Positions 48,640 through 59,011 of a stretch of 64,000 bases of DNA are shown in pieces. The stretch comes from Pseudoips prasinana. Lineage: Eukaryota; Arthropoda; Insecta; Lepidoptera; Nolidae. Where the stretch lies: assembly GCA_951640165.1 (NCBI GenBank), contig OX621244.1, positions 17,812,001 to 17,876,000 of the forward strand, in the 5' to 3' direction. The translations under genes were made by a program, and so were the position numbers. The notes below the pieces were generated by a model that searched no databases, had not been told where the DNA came from, and saw only the letters and a program-made list of their open reading frames with translations. Position 1 is the first letter of the stretch; the number at the start of each line of letters is the position of its first letter.

Positions 48640-48875
48640 TTGCCATCTCATCCCAGACGGGGCAGAGCCAGTACTATTGCAATAGTGTGGCCAACAGACA
48701 ACTGATAAATATACATGTTTATTATTAAATACATACAAATTATAGATAAATTGAACCCAGGTACGGAACTAATAATCGCGCTAATCGAACAAATATTTGT
48801 CCCGAGTGGGGATCGAACCCACACCAGTATTATAGTTAGCAGTCAGGAATATTAAATTTAACCATTAGAGGCCAA
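48640..48875 (-). repeat. tRNA-derived SINE nested in the DIRS element
   Basis: 'gtcccgagtggggatcgaac' and 'ccacaccagtattatag' are the complement of a B box and adjoining tRNA-like region. The body complement 'ttaaatacatacaaattata' and 'gaacccaggtacggaac' resembles the other minus-strand copies. Confidence 0.6.
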
Positions 48876-48998
48876 TATTAAAATTAAATTTAAAATTATC
48901 GTGTATTTTGACACGGGTACTCGTATTGTTAGATGCATACATTATATTTACTTTTATTTAGTATGCTATGTTTAGCAGAGAGATCGGGCTCCCCAGAT

Positions 48999-49229
48999 CT
49001 AGACAACAAGTTCAGGCCTACTTTTTAAATGAAAAATGACCTTGATATACTTACTGGAAGAAGGATCGTAACGCTTTCGACGTAAACGTTTACCCCTAAT
49101 TGGAAATACTTTTTCTCTTGCTTGTTTCCTCCGTTTTTCACCTATTTTGAAATGCTTATGCAAGATAATAACCTGGCAATAGATTTTATTGTCGTTCCTC
49201 ACTGGCCTAGTGAGACGTGAATCCAACAT
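48999..49229 (-). other. Unassigned basic minus-strand frame ending at a splice donor
   Basis: The frame contains KIGEKRRKQAREKVF and GKRLRRKRYDPSS, and reaches ..CTTCCA|GTAAGT at about 49059/49058. The strongly basic run and donor could mark a real exon of a mobile gene, but no family is recognised. Confidence 0.25.
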
Positions 49230-49439
49230 AATAATCTGGCGAAGTCAATAAAGAGGCGTTTTCGTAACAAGCACTCAAAATGGAGATAATTGAATTAATG
49301 ATTTCATCTCTGTCTCACAACACATTAAAATAATAACAGCGTGTAAAATTATAGAAATTTGGTCATACTAATAATATTGATGATTACTTAAAAAAAAAAA
49401 AAAAAAAAATCAATCCTGCATTAAACTTCATTGCATAAC

Positions 49440-49833
49440 AGTTCAGGTTAGGAGCTAATTTTTCATCTGAAAACACATGCCGTTCAGCACTTTCTCCCAT
49501 ATTGAGTAAACCAGATTTCGTTCAGATGCTAATATCTGGATATGGCTTAAAGGTATTTACAAAACTCAATACTGTGGAACTTGTTTTGTGAGTAGATGGT
49601 GCCCAAACGAAGGAATACCATTGGCAATTAAATAATAATATTAATAATAAAAAAAAAAAAAAAAATATATTAACATGTCTAATCGCGTTGTCGACTGCAC
49701 AACGAATACAGATAAACTGTATTTATAACAAGATTCCTGATAAAATTAAGGTACTTCCAATGGTCCGATTTAAAAAGGCTTTACGCAAATGGCTAACTGA
49801 GATTTCTTTCTGTACAGTAAAGGAATTCCTGCA

Positions 49834-49872
<39 letters not shown>

Positions 49873-49881
49873 AATAAACAA

Positions 49882-49914
<33 letters not shown>

Positions 49915-49996
49915 GTACCTGTTGTGCTACCAATGTTCTTACATTCACTTCTAAAACCATATTTATTTGCAAATAAATCGTTGACTTTGACTTTAT
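49440..49996 (+). mobile_element. Truncated LINE end with poly-A run and TTTGAC tail
   Basis: Frame 49688 onward reads NCIYNKIPDKIKVLPMVRFK then KALRKWLTEISFCTVKEFL, the C-terminal signature of Jockey/CR1-type ORF2 (IYNKLP...FK..LK.WL). It runs into an A tract (49837-49870) and a TA microsatellite (49881-49913). The segment closes with 'aataaatcgttgactttgac', a TTTGAC-type CR1-like 3' tail. Another A tract lies at 49388-49410. Confidence 0.65.
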
Positions 49997-50000
49997 TATA

Positions 50001-50650
50001 ATGTATATTTTAAAGAGTCGTGAAGTGATTACGACCGAATACTAATACCATACCAATATAATTATTGAACCGTAATGCGATTACGGTCATTTACTCACAT
50101 ATATATTTTATCTGATGCAGATTAGTAGCCTTAACTGGCGTCTAAAAATGTATATTTTAAAGAGTCGTGATGCGATTACGACCGAATATACGAATACCAT
50201 GCCAATATAATTATTGAACCGTGATGCGATTACGGTCATTTACTCACATATGTATATTATCTGATGCAGATTAGTAGCCTTAACTGGCGTCTAAAAATGT
50301 ATATTTGAAAGAGTCGTGATGCGATTACGACCGAATATACGAATACCATACCAATATAATTATTGAACCGTGATGCGATTACGGTCATTTACTCACATAT
50401 GTATTTTATCTGATGCAGATTAGTAGCCTTAACTGGCGTCTAAAAATGTATATTTTAAAAAGTCGTGATGCGATTACGACCGAATATACGAATACCATAC
50501 CAATATAATTATTGAACCGTGATGCGATTACGGTCATTTACTCACATATGTATTTTATCTGATGCAGATTAGTAGCCTTAACTGGCGTCTAAAATGTGTA
50601 TTTTAAAGAGTCGTGATGCGATTACGACCGAATATACAAATACCATACCA
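50001..50650 (+). repeat. Five tandem copies of a 147-149 bp unit
   Basis: Units start at about 50001, 50148, 50297, 50446 and 50594. Each contains two inverted-symmetry motifs with the same centre: gtcgtGATGCGATTacgac and ccgtGATGCGATTacgg. The spacing words 'cgaatatacgaataccatac' and 'ttagtagccttaactggcgt' are shared. The last unit is interrupted after about 60 bases. Confidence 0.9.
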
Positions 50651-50689
50651 ATATTCGATTCCACATAAATGTATTATTTTTACGGAATA

Positions 50690-51310
50690 AATGAATTCTG
50701 ATTTATAATTATTGAACCGTGATGCGTTTACGGTAATTTACTCACATTTATATTGTATTTGATGCAGATAATGAATCGGAGCATGCATATTCATCAAATC
50801 AGCGAATAAGCTCCGTCGAATCGATACCGTTGGTCAAGGTTAATACCCATAAAATTAAAGCGTCATGATTAGATTACCGAATATACGAATACAATACCAA
50901 TATTATTTCTGAACCATGATGCGATTACGGTCACTTACTCGCATAATAATATGTATTTTTTCTTATAAAGATAATGTATCTGAACATTCATATTTATTAA
51001 ATCAGGGAATACGCTCCGCCACATCGTTGGTCAAAGCTAATCCGGATATTATTAAATAGTTGCGAGGCGATTCTGACCGAATATACAAACACAATACCAA
51101 TATAAATAATTGAACCATGGTGCGATTACGGTCACTTACTCGCATAATAATATGTATTTTTTTCTGATGCAGATAATGTATCTGAGCATTAATTTTCATT
51201 AAATTTTGGAATACGTTCCGTCGTATCGTTGGTCAAGGCTAATACCCATAAAATTAAAGAGCCGTTATTCGATTACGACCGAATATACAAACGCCGAATA
51301 ATGCATGTGA
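50690..51310 (+). repeat. Diverged, longer units of the same tandem array
   Basis: Three further units of roughly 210-225 bp keep the 'gatgcgattacggtca' motif. They include an extra segment ('aatacgctccg', 'tcgttggtcaa', 'taatacccataaaattaaag') absent from the short units, so the short ones may be deletion derivatives that amplified later. Confidence 0.75.
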
Positions 51311-51619
51311 GAATTAATTTTAGCTAATTAGGTTATACGCTCCATTGTCGCCGAATAATATTTACCCGATTACTCATACTCTTAATAATGTTGTCGCTAC
51401 GCACGATCCTACCGCTGATATTGCTACCCCGACCATATAATCTTATAAAGATGAACTCCCAGCATATGAGCTTTGGCCGCAGGCCCTTTGGGATGCCTTA
51501 AGTGTATCCAAAATTAAAGTTGAAATTTTTAAACCCAAGATAAGAGACGTTGTTTCAAATATTACAAATAACGATTCCAATATTTAAAATTCTTGAAAGC
51601 GAGGCCTCAATCGCATCTA

Positions 51620-51945
51620 ATTCTTTTATCACAATTAGAAGGAGATATGCCCAGGGAAATCCCTGATAGCATACATAGAACTGATGGGACCGTTTAGAGA
51701 CACGTCTAATGCCGAAAGGTTAATTCTGACCACTAAAAAATTATACCAAAACGCAACCGCGTCTTCAATCGGATGCGGTATCCAGCAAGTATTGCAAGAG
51801 AGCGGATATTGACGCAAGAATATACTCTGTGCATAGCGCTCGCCACGCAGAGACGTCCGTGGATGCGTTTCCATTGAAGTAATTAGGAAGGCTGCAGGAT
51901 GGTCTTGAAATTCCCACGTATTTAGTAAATTTTATGACAGATCTA
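51620..51945 (+). pseudogene. Decayed DIRS tyrosine recombinase, C-terminal catalytic part
   Basis: Recognisable in broken frames are AERLILTTKKLY and TASSIGCGIQQVLQESG, then DARIYSVHSARHAETS with the catalytic HxxR (HSARH, 51832-51846). A frameshift follows. VIRKAAGWS carries the Trp in the second catalytic His/Trp position, then comes a TGA stop (51906-51908). NSHVFSKFYDRS contains the nucleophilic Tyr codon (51933-51935). In intact elements this enzyme integrates a circular DNA copy. This copy is inactive. The order and spacing agree with DIRS recombinases, not bacterial integrases. Confidence 0.8.
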
Positions 51946-52096
51946 AATAATGATCCTGTATTTAAAAGTTTATTACTGTTAAGTATAGTTAAAAAATATT
52001 AAGTTAATTAGATAAAGCAAATTATTACATGTAACAATTCGTTTTTGGGTATTGGTTCAACACTCTTACTAAAGATTTCCCTAAAGCTCTAAACAT

Positions 52097-52216
52097 CTAC
52101 TGTGTAATATGAAAATCTCGAGGATGCAGCGACGAAATATAATTGAAGGTTAAACAAACTTACCTTAAGTGAAGTTTGACCATAATTATATGAGTCGCTG
52201 CATCCGAAGAGATTTT
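52097..52216 (+). repeat. Internal complementary region of the DIRS element
   Basis: 52097-52143 is the exact complement of 47219-47265 (left outer end). 52145-52216 is the exact complement of 52449-52520 (right outer end). The two are fused at about 52144, corresponding to the end-to-end junction of the circular intermediate. Confidence 0.85.
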
Positions 52217-52325
52217 CGATCCCTCCCGCCCTTAAAGTATTCTTGTGAATACTTTCTTCCCGTTATTTGTTTTTAATGCTTTGCCTTTAGTGAAATCTTA
52301 AGTAGATACTGAGGACTCTGAAAAG

Positions 52326-52520
52326 AATGAAGTTTTTCCAGCCGGCCACGTGGCGCGCAGAGGCGCCATTTTGTCTTTTTTAATGTTGCAAGCTCTAAAA
52401 AAGTGTTCGATGTCCAGCACATTGAAGAGTGTACTACTGTGTAATATGAAAATCTCTTCGGATGCAGCGACTCATATAATTATGGTCAAACTTCACTTAA
52501 GGTAAGTTTGTTTAACCTTC
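52326..52520 (+). repeat. Right inverted terminal repeat of the DIRS element
   Basis: 'cagccggccacgtggcgcgc' and 'gtgttcgatgtccagcacat' complement the left repeat. From 52456 the outer end is distinct ('ggatgcagcgactcatataa') and finishes at 'gtaagtttgtttaaccttc'. Confidence 0.85.
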
Positions 52521-53635
52521 AAATATCGGATAATACCGATTTATACAAAAATTATATATTTTTCCATAAAAATTGCGGAATTTCATCCGCAGTTTTTAGA
52601 TTAAAAGAATTATAACTAATTCACAAAAACCTACGTCGTGCTCGAGCTACTACCATGTACAAGATGAAGGTAACATTTAGAATTACATTACTGAGTTCCG
52701 CCAGCTTTATCCACTCAGTAGAAGAATCTCTTTTTTATATTATTAAGAGTGTTGAACAGGGGAGCAACCACCTACATTCACTCAATGCAGCTGCACATAT
52801 GAAATTTTAAATTTTAATATACCCGTTTAGATGTGAGTTGTGATATCGTCTAATTTTTTTATATCAAAAAATATTTTACGAATTGGTTGGTTTAGTTACT
52901 CATTGTGCTTTTGGATATACTCATAATGCTGAGGATTTATGACTGTTCGAATTTAGCAACATTTAAAAATTATTAAATTTTCTCCTATTTTAGAAATGAT
53001 ATTATCAGCGTAGTCTAAGATAACAAACAACACCTTATACCTATATAATCATCGATGATTTATAAATCGAAATGGTTTAAATTTCGAAGTAAACTTCCCT
53101 ATTTATACATTGCCAGAAATAAATATGAAGTGGGTGTGCAATATATTGAATTATTCTTTTACGGCTCATACCTACATAAAAGTAAGATTTAGTTTAATGT
53201 TGGTCTGAAGCGTGAATTTCATTAAGTTAAACATTGAAACAATAGAATAAGTGGAAAACCTTATAAGGCGATTAATATTAAATAATAACTCCGGCCTAAC
53301 AAGAAAGGATGTGAAAACTTTGTCTTCTAACGTAAACATATCAGGACATAATGTTAATAATGTAAACATGAAAATGCTTAAAAAGCATTACCGCTCTATC
53401 TAAACAAAAAACATTCATTTAATCATTATGTAAGCAGTACATTGATAAATCACAGACCCTAGGGAAATAAAGTGAGGTCCAATTTTTCGCTCTTACGTAA
53501 CGGATTTGCAGAATATATTGAGGCATTTAGTCAGAATTCACAATACCTGGCTCCAAAATAATTTTATTTGCTTTTGGGACATTTGCAGCCCAATTTCCAA
53601 ACAAAATTCATTATAATCTTGTTCTGTGAGGTAGT
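52521..53635. other. AT-rich non-coding stretch
   Basis: Nothing recognised. Confidence 0.45.
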
Positions 53636-53990
53636 CATACTCCAGAAGGAGGCTGCAGAGTGGGATCGGGAGCGAACCGATCCCACTCGTAGACAGAGGA
53701 GGCGTCGGGGCGGCAGTACTGGTAGCCTAATTCCCCTTCGGGACTGCAATGGCAGCAAGAGAAGTGTCCTTTACTGCCGCCAGGTGCAGGCAGCTCCGGG
53801 AAGTTAGCGATCCGTTTGTATCGCAGTCGCTATGCCGGTTGGCAGGAGCTGGTAATCCGGGAGGACTTGCAATTGTCCTCCCAGGGTACGTGTCCCACAC
53901 CATGGGGGACCATGGGATAAAAGGGGCACCGGAGCAGCATTTCCGCGTTCCCGGAGCTCTCTTCGCAGGCTCCAAGTGAAGTCGAAATTT
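53636..53990. other. GC-rich island with overlapping open frames on both strands, unidentified
   Basis: Base composition is clearly higher in G+C than the flanks, with frames on both strands (for example plus 53749-53979 with LAGAGNPGGLAIVLPGYVSH). A small hairpin, agtgggatcgg/ccgatcccact, lies near 53658-53687. It may be the 5' region of a non-LTR element or an old gene fragment. No family is recognised. Confidence 0.35.
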
Positions 53991-54695
53991 GTCTTTTGAA
54001 TATCCATCATCATCATTGAGTAGTAACTTTTATTTATTAAGAAGGTATTTAGGTTTATTACAATTTTTATATTGGACATATTACAGGGGGACTAGAAAAG
54101 TGTACATGGGGGACTATTCTTGATGGGGGTAAATTTAATCTTTTCCCATGACGAAGTGTGTAATTGGTTGGTATGTCTGCTATTTTAAAATTGGATGATT
54201 ACGAACGTGCATATTTCGCAAATATAAATACATGGTAGAATTAGATTTTATGGTTTGTTACTCGTCTAAATATCGTTTGTGCTGCGGTGACTCTCAATAT
54301 ACCTTATTTTTTTAATTTGTCTCTTACAATTACAATACCTTATTTTTGTAAAGCTTTCAACCGTTAACGTAATTCTATTTCAACTGTCTAGGGTATTTAC
54401 GAGTATAAAAGAAAGTTAGGTTTAATTGTTTTACACTACATAATTAGCAATCAAACAAACGGCCCACAGTTTCGTGGTTACCGTTAGTGGTCGCTTGCAA
54501 CTTTTGGGCTATCGCTACATTCACTACCCTGTTGCCTCGAACATTTCGCCTATGTTGATGAGGTAAGTCAACTTTCCGCTCTGAAAGTAATAAAAAACAG
54601 AACTAAACTTGTTTTCTAACGAGTGATCAACCGGGGAAATATCTCCATCATAAACATCATTCTAAGCTCATATTTCTCGGAAGCTTTTAAAATAT

Positions 54696-55060
54696 TGTAA
54701 CGTTGTATTTCTATACAACGCTCCTTAGTTCATTTTAGTATTAATTCTCCGCCGCTTTAAACCAGTTCGGTAGCCGCCGAGCGGTCGCTAAGCAAATCCG
54801 GTTGGGAAGCGTGAGCCGCCGAGCGGGGATTTAGCGAACGTTGGGAGGTCAGACTCAGATTGCACTCATTGCGATAGCACGTACGCACTCACTTAAAAAG
54901 AAACGTTATATTTTTCTTAGTCGCGTCGTGTAACATCTTCAAGTTGAAGTGAATCTTCATTCACAAATAGTTATTAGTTTAACAAGTTAATTTCAATCAG
55001 TGTTAACCCCATATTGGGTAAGTGTTGATTAGTATTTAGTTCTCACTCAAGTAGGGTATT
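54696..55060 (+). promoter_or_regulatory. Possible LTR or promoter with first-exon donor
   Basis: A tgtaacgttgta/tacaacg hairpin starts the segment. A CpG-containing block follows with the repeated word 'gccgccgagcgg' (54771 and 54812), several initiator-like TCAGT/CACTCA words, and a donor-like ATTGG|GTAAGTG at 55018. The composition is like an LTR R-U5 region or a promoter, but no second LTR, primer-binding site or gag frame was found. Confidence 0.3.
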
Positions 55061-55342
55061 GTAACGTGTACCGGCCACCTTTATTTGACCTTGTGGCAAA
55101 TACCACGTCAACTTCATATTGTGCCTTATGCCTACACTAAATTTATTTTATGTGCGGTGCTTCACACCATTGTTCTATAACATTTTTATAACAAATTTAA
55201 ATTTGTAAACTCCGCTTCTGCCTGTGACATTTGCACACATTTGCCATATGCGTAATTAGTACTCCCGCTTCCTCATCACCATTACGCGGTCACAGACAGG
55301 AGAGGATTGAGGTTAAAAGAATATTTCATTTAGTGGACTTCA

Positions 55343-55965
55343 ATTCCCAGGGTCCAAAGTTCGGCCTACGAGGGTCCAAAGTACGAATTGCAACTGTACC
55401 TCAACATCCGTCACCGTTAGCGACGTTGCCACACTTCAGACCAGCCCAATCCCTGTGGGTCATCCTCCGGCCTGCGTAATCCTCCTGGAACTCCGCGACA
55501 TCTCCGTTAGCGACGAAGCCAGCCAGGAGAGTACTTGGCGCGCCTACCTCCATAGGGCATAATAAATGACGGGCTTATAACCCATGACCATACTTTTGTT
55601 TAAAATAAATTTGTAAGTTTATTGAGTATAGTGATTTGTGTTTAATTATAATCCAAACCACACCTCATACGCTTCACTATACTCAATAAACTTACAAATT
55701 TATTTTAAACAAAAGTATGGTCATGGGTTATAAGCCCGTCATTTATTATGCCCTATGGAGGTAGGCGCGCCAAGTACTCTCCTGGCTGGCTTCGTCGCTA
55801 ACGGAGATGTCGCGGAGTTCCAGGAGGATTACGCAGGCCGGAGGATGACCCACAGGGATTGGGCTGGTCTGAAGTGTGGCTTCGTCGCTAACGGTGACGG
55901 ATGTTGAGGTACAGTTGCAATTCGTACTTTGGACCCTAGTAGGCCGAACTTTGGACCCTGGGAAT
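55343..55965. repeat. 623-bp foldback: 292-bp inverted arms around a 39-bp loop
   Basis: The left arm 55343-55634 starts attcccagggtccaaagttc, and the right arm 55674-55965 ends with its complement. By eye only about three positions differ, for example at the two 'gagggtcc/tagggtcc' positions and 'gacgttgcc/gacgaagcc'. The arms contain the repeated word 'ccgttagcgacg'. There is no coding frame, and the symmetry stops abruptly at both outer ends. A transcript would form a roughly 290-bp duplex, the shape of an insect hairpin-RNA siRNA precursor. It could also be a foldback transposon or an assembly artefact. Confidence 0.85.
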
Positions 55966-56324
55966 CTATTTTAGCATCATAATATCTGAGTGTAGGTAAT
56001 ATTGTTTATTATGCACTTATAAAAAACTCCCAATTAAAGTGTTCAATATGACAATGAGTACTTTTACTGATGTTTACTATTACTGAGACAAATCTAAACA
56101 TACTTGATAAAGAACAAGTAAATTCTTCAAACAATGTTTATTCATGCCATCATGTAGTAGTGACTGCGAGAGATGTCGTGCCGGCATCCCGTTTATTTCT
56201 GTAGCTATGTACAAGTATAGCCACCGGTAACCTAAAGAAGCCTGAATGGAACGCTACGCTTGCACCCGATTTAGTTCTCTTACGTAACTCGTCAGCCGGC
56301 GACCTTTTATACCTATGTATATAT

Positions 56325-56480
56325 TCTTATAATTTTTGACCGGCTTCAAAAATAAGGGTGATAATTATGACTCTTAATGTTCAATGTGTTTGTTTGTTCC
56401 CCTAGTGCCTAATTCTCGCCAACTACTATTATTACAAATTACATGTGTTTGGTGTGTCAAACCAATAGATTCTTACATTA
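56325..56480 (+). repeat. Lepidopteran dispersed repeat fragment (TTTTGACCGGCTTCAAAAA)
   Basis: 'atttttgaccggcttcaaaa' followed by 'gttcaatgtgtttgtttgtt' is a familiar lepidopteran repeat opening. The rest is diverged. Confidence 0.5.
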
Positions 56481-56599
56481 CAAGTGGCATATAATCAAAC
56501 CTACGCAGCGTCATTATACAGCGTAACGGTAAGTTCAAAATAACTTATTTGGAAATAAATATATTACATTAAAAAGTTTATTGATAAGTATCGACATAC

Positions 56600-56640
56600 T
56601 TAAAGATGGTTGAATGATAGGACTGTCATTCAACCATTTT
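56600..56640. repeat. Short hairpin
   Basis: 'atggttgaatga' pairs with 'tcattcaaccat' around 8 bases. No larger element is visible. Confidence 0.6.
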
Positions 56641-56814
56641 TCTTTTTAGTACGAGTGTGAAATGAAGGCACTTGATGAGCTGCTTTCAAATACCACAAAT
56701 TTTTGAAAATAAGGTCATCAATGTTCATATTAGGTATATGGAACGATCCCCTTCGCCTTTTAAAGGAAAAGGATAACCATATTTTTATTATTTATTGCCT
56801 AATTTTTGTCCTAA

Positions 56815-57212
56815 TTTCTGAAGTGAAAACTTCTTTAGCGACGTTGTGCAGCTTTTTGGGATGGGTAAAATGTTAATCTCGCGTCACGACAGGTGACCTG
56901 ATCGAATATTCGTAAGACGGGTGATCTGTTTTTTAATGCACACTGGTCGTTTATACACTTACATGACCGTAGCATTTTTGTAGTGAAAACTTCTTTAGCG
57001 GCGTTGTGGACTATTATTACTCCCTTTTACTAAATTTACTCCCACCATAGGGTCTTTTATAGTCTTTACCGCCCAAAGGTGGGAAGTAGCATCTTTCACT
57101 CGCTACTCGGATCAAATAAACACTACTTTCCGAGTATGAGAACGAAGAGTACTTCCGAGAAATGAAAAAATTGTATTCACTACTGTCGGCAGTCCCCGAA
57201 GACTACCCCGCA
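56815..57212 (-). repeat. Dispersed repeat, copy 2 (inverted partner 30385-30768)
   Basis: Plus-strand words 'gtgaaaacttctttagcgac', 'cgaatattcgtaagacgggt', 'caaaggtgggaagtagcatc' and 'ccccgaagactaccccgcat' are complements of copy 1. 'gtgaaaacttctttagcg' occurs twice (56822 and 56981), so this copy has an internal duplication or composite structure. Confidence 0.75.
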
Positions 57213-58600
57213 TGTTTTTTTTGAAGTTATACTCCTTTTGGCGCGATGGAGAAAAATGATGAGAGTGAATTTTTACGATGCGCGCGCACACCGACACCAA
57301 AAAATTTAACAGCATGAAGTTAGTTCTAGGTGGTATGAAAATTGATAACTATGTTCAAGTTGTATATTAAGAAGTATAACTTCTAACGCGTGTACATAAG
57401 TACACACAAGTTTTTTTTTTTATTGTATACACTCAGTAATTAGTATATTTAATGTATTTTCTGTAATAATATAGTCGTATACGTTAGTTTTGTGACAATT
57501 ACCGGACTTTTACATAAACTCCAAAGGCAAAAACCACTGAATGTACGCGTAATTTGACAGCAAATTGTCTTAACTAGTATTTTATATGACATATTGTATA
57601 GGTCATACTTATTAAGTTTATTGTGTATTCCTTTGGTTATTAAGTACATAAACACAACCCCATTCTAGTCAACTGGTGACAGGATTCTTGACCAAACAAT
57701 CTGTAAATACTTATAAATTATAAACTATGTCTGGCACTCGTGAGGTTTTGGCTCGCCAAACTGAGGAAACACTTAATAATGCTTTGAAGGAACTAGATGC
57801 CTTGAAGTAATTGAGTTAACGGTATGACGGTTAATTAATGTTACTCTGAAGGCAAGTTAAGTAAACTATCTATTTATTACAGGTGTCATATAATATGTAA
57901 CTAAGATGTATGGTCTAAAATAGAAGTAGAATCGCTTCAATATTTATTTAATGTATTTGAAGTCACTTAAAGAAGTACACTTTAAAGCATATTTTAAGCA
58001 ATATGCTTTAAAGTAGCTACCTACTGTTTCTATGTAATGTACATAAATCATGTCCCTCGGCCCCTACGTTGTTAGTTACTTAATTATCCTCTCCATTTCA
58101 CCTGGAAACTGAGACAAACGATCGTAGTTTGTGTGAGACTTGGTGACCATGAAGATTCTATTACCTTTACACATAGGCTGCAATAAACACGAAGTCTCTA
58201 AGCAAGCAAGTACAGAAATAAAGTTACCATCTATATGCATTTTAAAATTATTATTACATATTTTAAGTAAATTTTTAACGGCCCTACAAACGCTTTGAAG
58301 GCGCAATGATCTAATGTTCAATTTCTATGTTTCATTATTAAGATAACATTATGAATCGAACCAATAAGCAATTATTTGGTAGTCGTGTAGTATCAGTGAT
58401 TTGATTTGATTATTTCTTATTGTCATCTATCTATGAAAAGTACCGTTTTTGTTGGATTGCTAACGGCAGGATTTTTCTACGGAAAGAAGAAGGTGACAAA
58501 TACATCCTGGTCAAAAATGAGAACACCTTTTCACAAATACGTGGTAAATAACTGTAAGACTTTTTGTCTTTGTTTAACTTACATTAAGAATCTTGTAACT
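57213..58600. other. AT-rich stretch with a small hairpin
   Basis: A palindrome ctttaaagcatatt/aatatgctttaaag lies at 57979-58012. The 146-codon frame at 58406-58846 is low-complexity (His/Thr/Asn-rich) in its second half and overlaps the LINE 5' region, so I do not call it a gene. Confidence 0.45.
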
Positions 58601-59011
58601 ATCTCAATGCTAATTTTAACAAATGTACAACATACTCGCATCAACAAATCACATTCATCGATCTCCCACCCAACTTACGACCACACACATAATAACACAA
58701 ATACAATGAACAAACACACAATCACGACACACTATCATAATAGATACAAACATAACTGTAAACAAATCACACACTTAAAATCACTACAAACAACCTACTT
58801 TCAAAATGTGCATAAAACTTCTTACTATGATATATATAATATCTAACACACATGACATCACAAACCTGGTTAATTTTCTCCAATTCATACGCATTATTGC
58901 AAATTATATCTGGTTCTTTCGCATCCCACAATACAGTTATAAACATTCGATATCCCAACCATATAAGACTGAACACCGAAATAGATATCATTCACTCTAT
59001 TATAACCAAAA
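58601..59011 (+). other. Probable 5' untranslated region of the LINE
   Basis: AC-rich, G-poor sequence immediately precedes the endonuclease/RT frame and shares its strand composition (few G on the plus strand). The true 5' end cannot be placed. No gag-like ORF1 with zinc knuckles is visible upstream. Confidence 0.45.

Larger units (their letters stand above)
47219..52520 (+). mobile_element. DIRS-type tyrosine-recombinase retroelement, decayed, with nested insertions
   Basis: The ends are inverted copies of one another: 47219-47371 matches the complement of the right end from 52326. A further internal region (52097-52216) is the complement of the left outer end fused to the complement of the right outer end, the diagnostic DIRS architecture. 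The plus-strand recombinase remnant at about 51650-51945 sits just before it, as expected. I found no gag, RT or RNase H; the interior holds a SINE, a LINE end, poly-A runs and a tandem array. DIRS elements integrate through a circular intermediate without target duplication, and none is evident here. Confidence 0.75.

Noticed and set aside
50001..51310. CRISPR-like array
   Set aside because: Units are contiguous tandem repeats of about 148 bp without unique spacers, in a eukaryotic genome.
53727..54079. Minus-strand frames over the GC-rich island as genes
   Set aside because: Both strands are open because of composition, and nothing is recognisable on either.
58406..58846. 146-codon plus frame as a gene or LINE ORF1
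   Set aside because: No RNA-binding or zinc-knuckle motifs, low-complexity second half, non-ATG track start; it overlaps the LINE 5' region.
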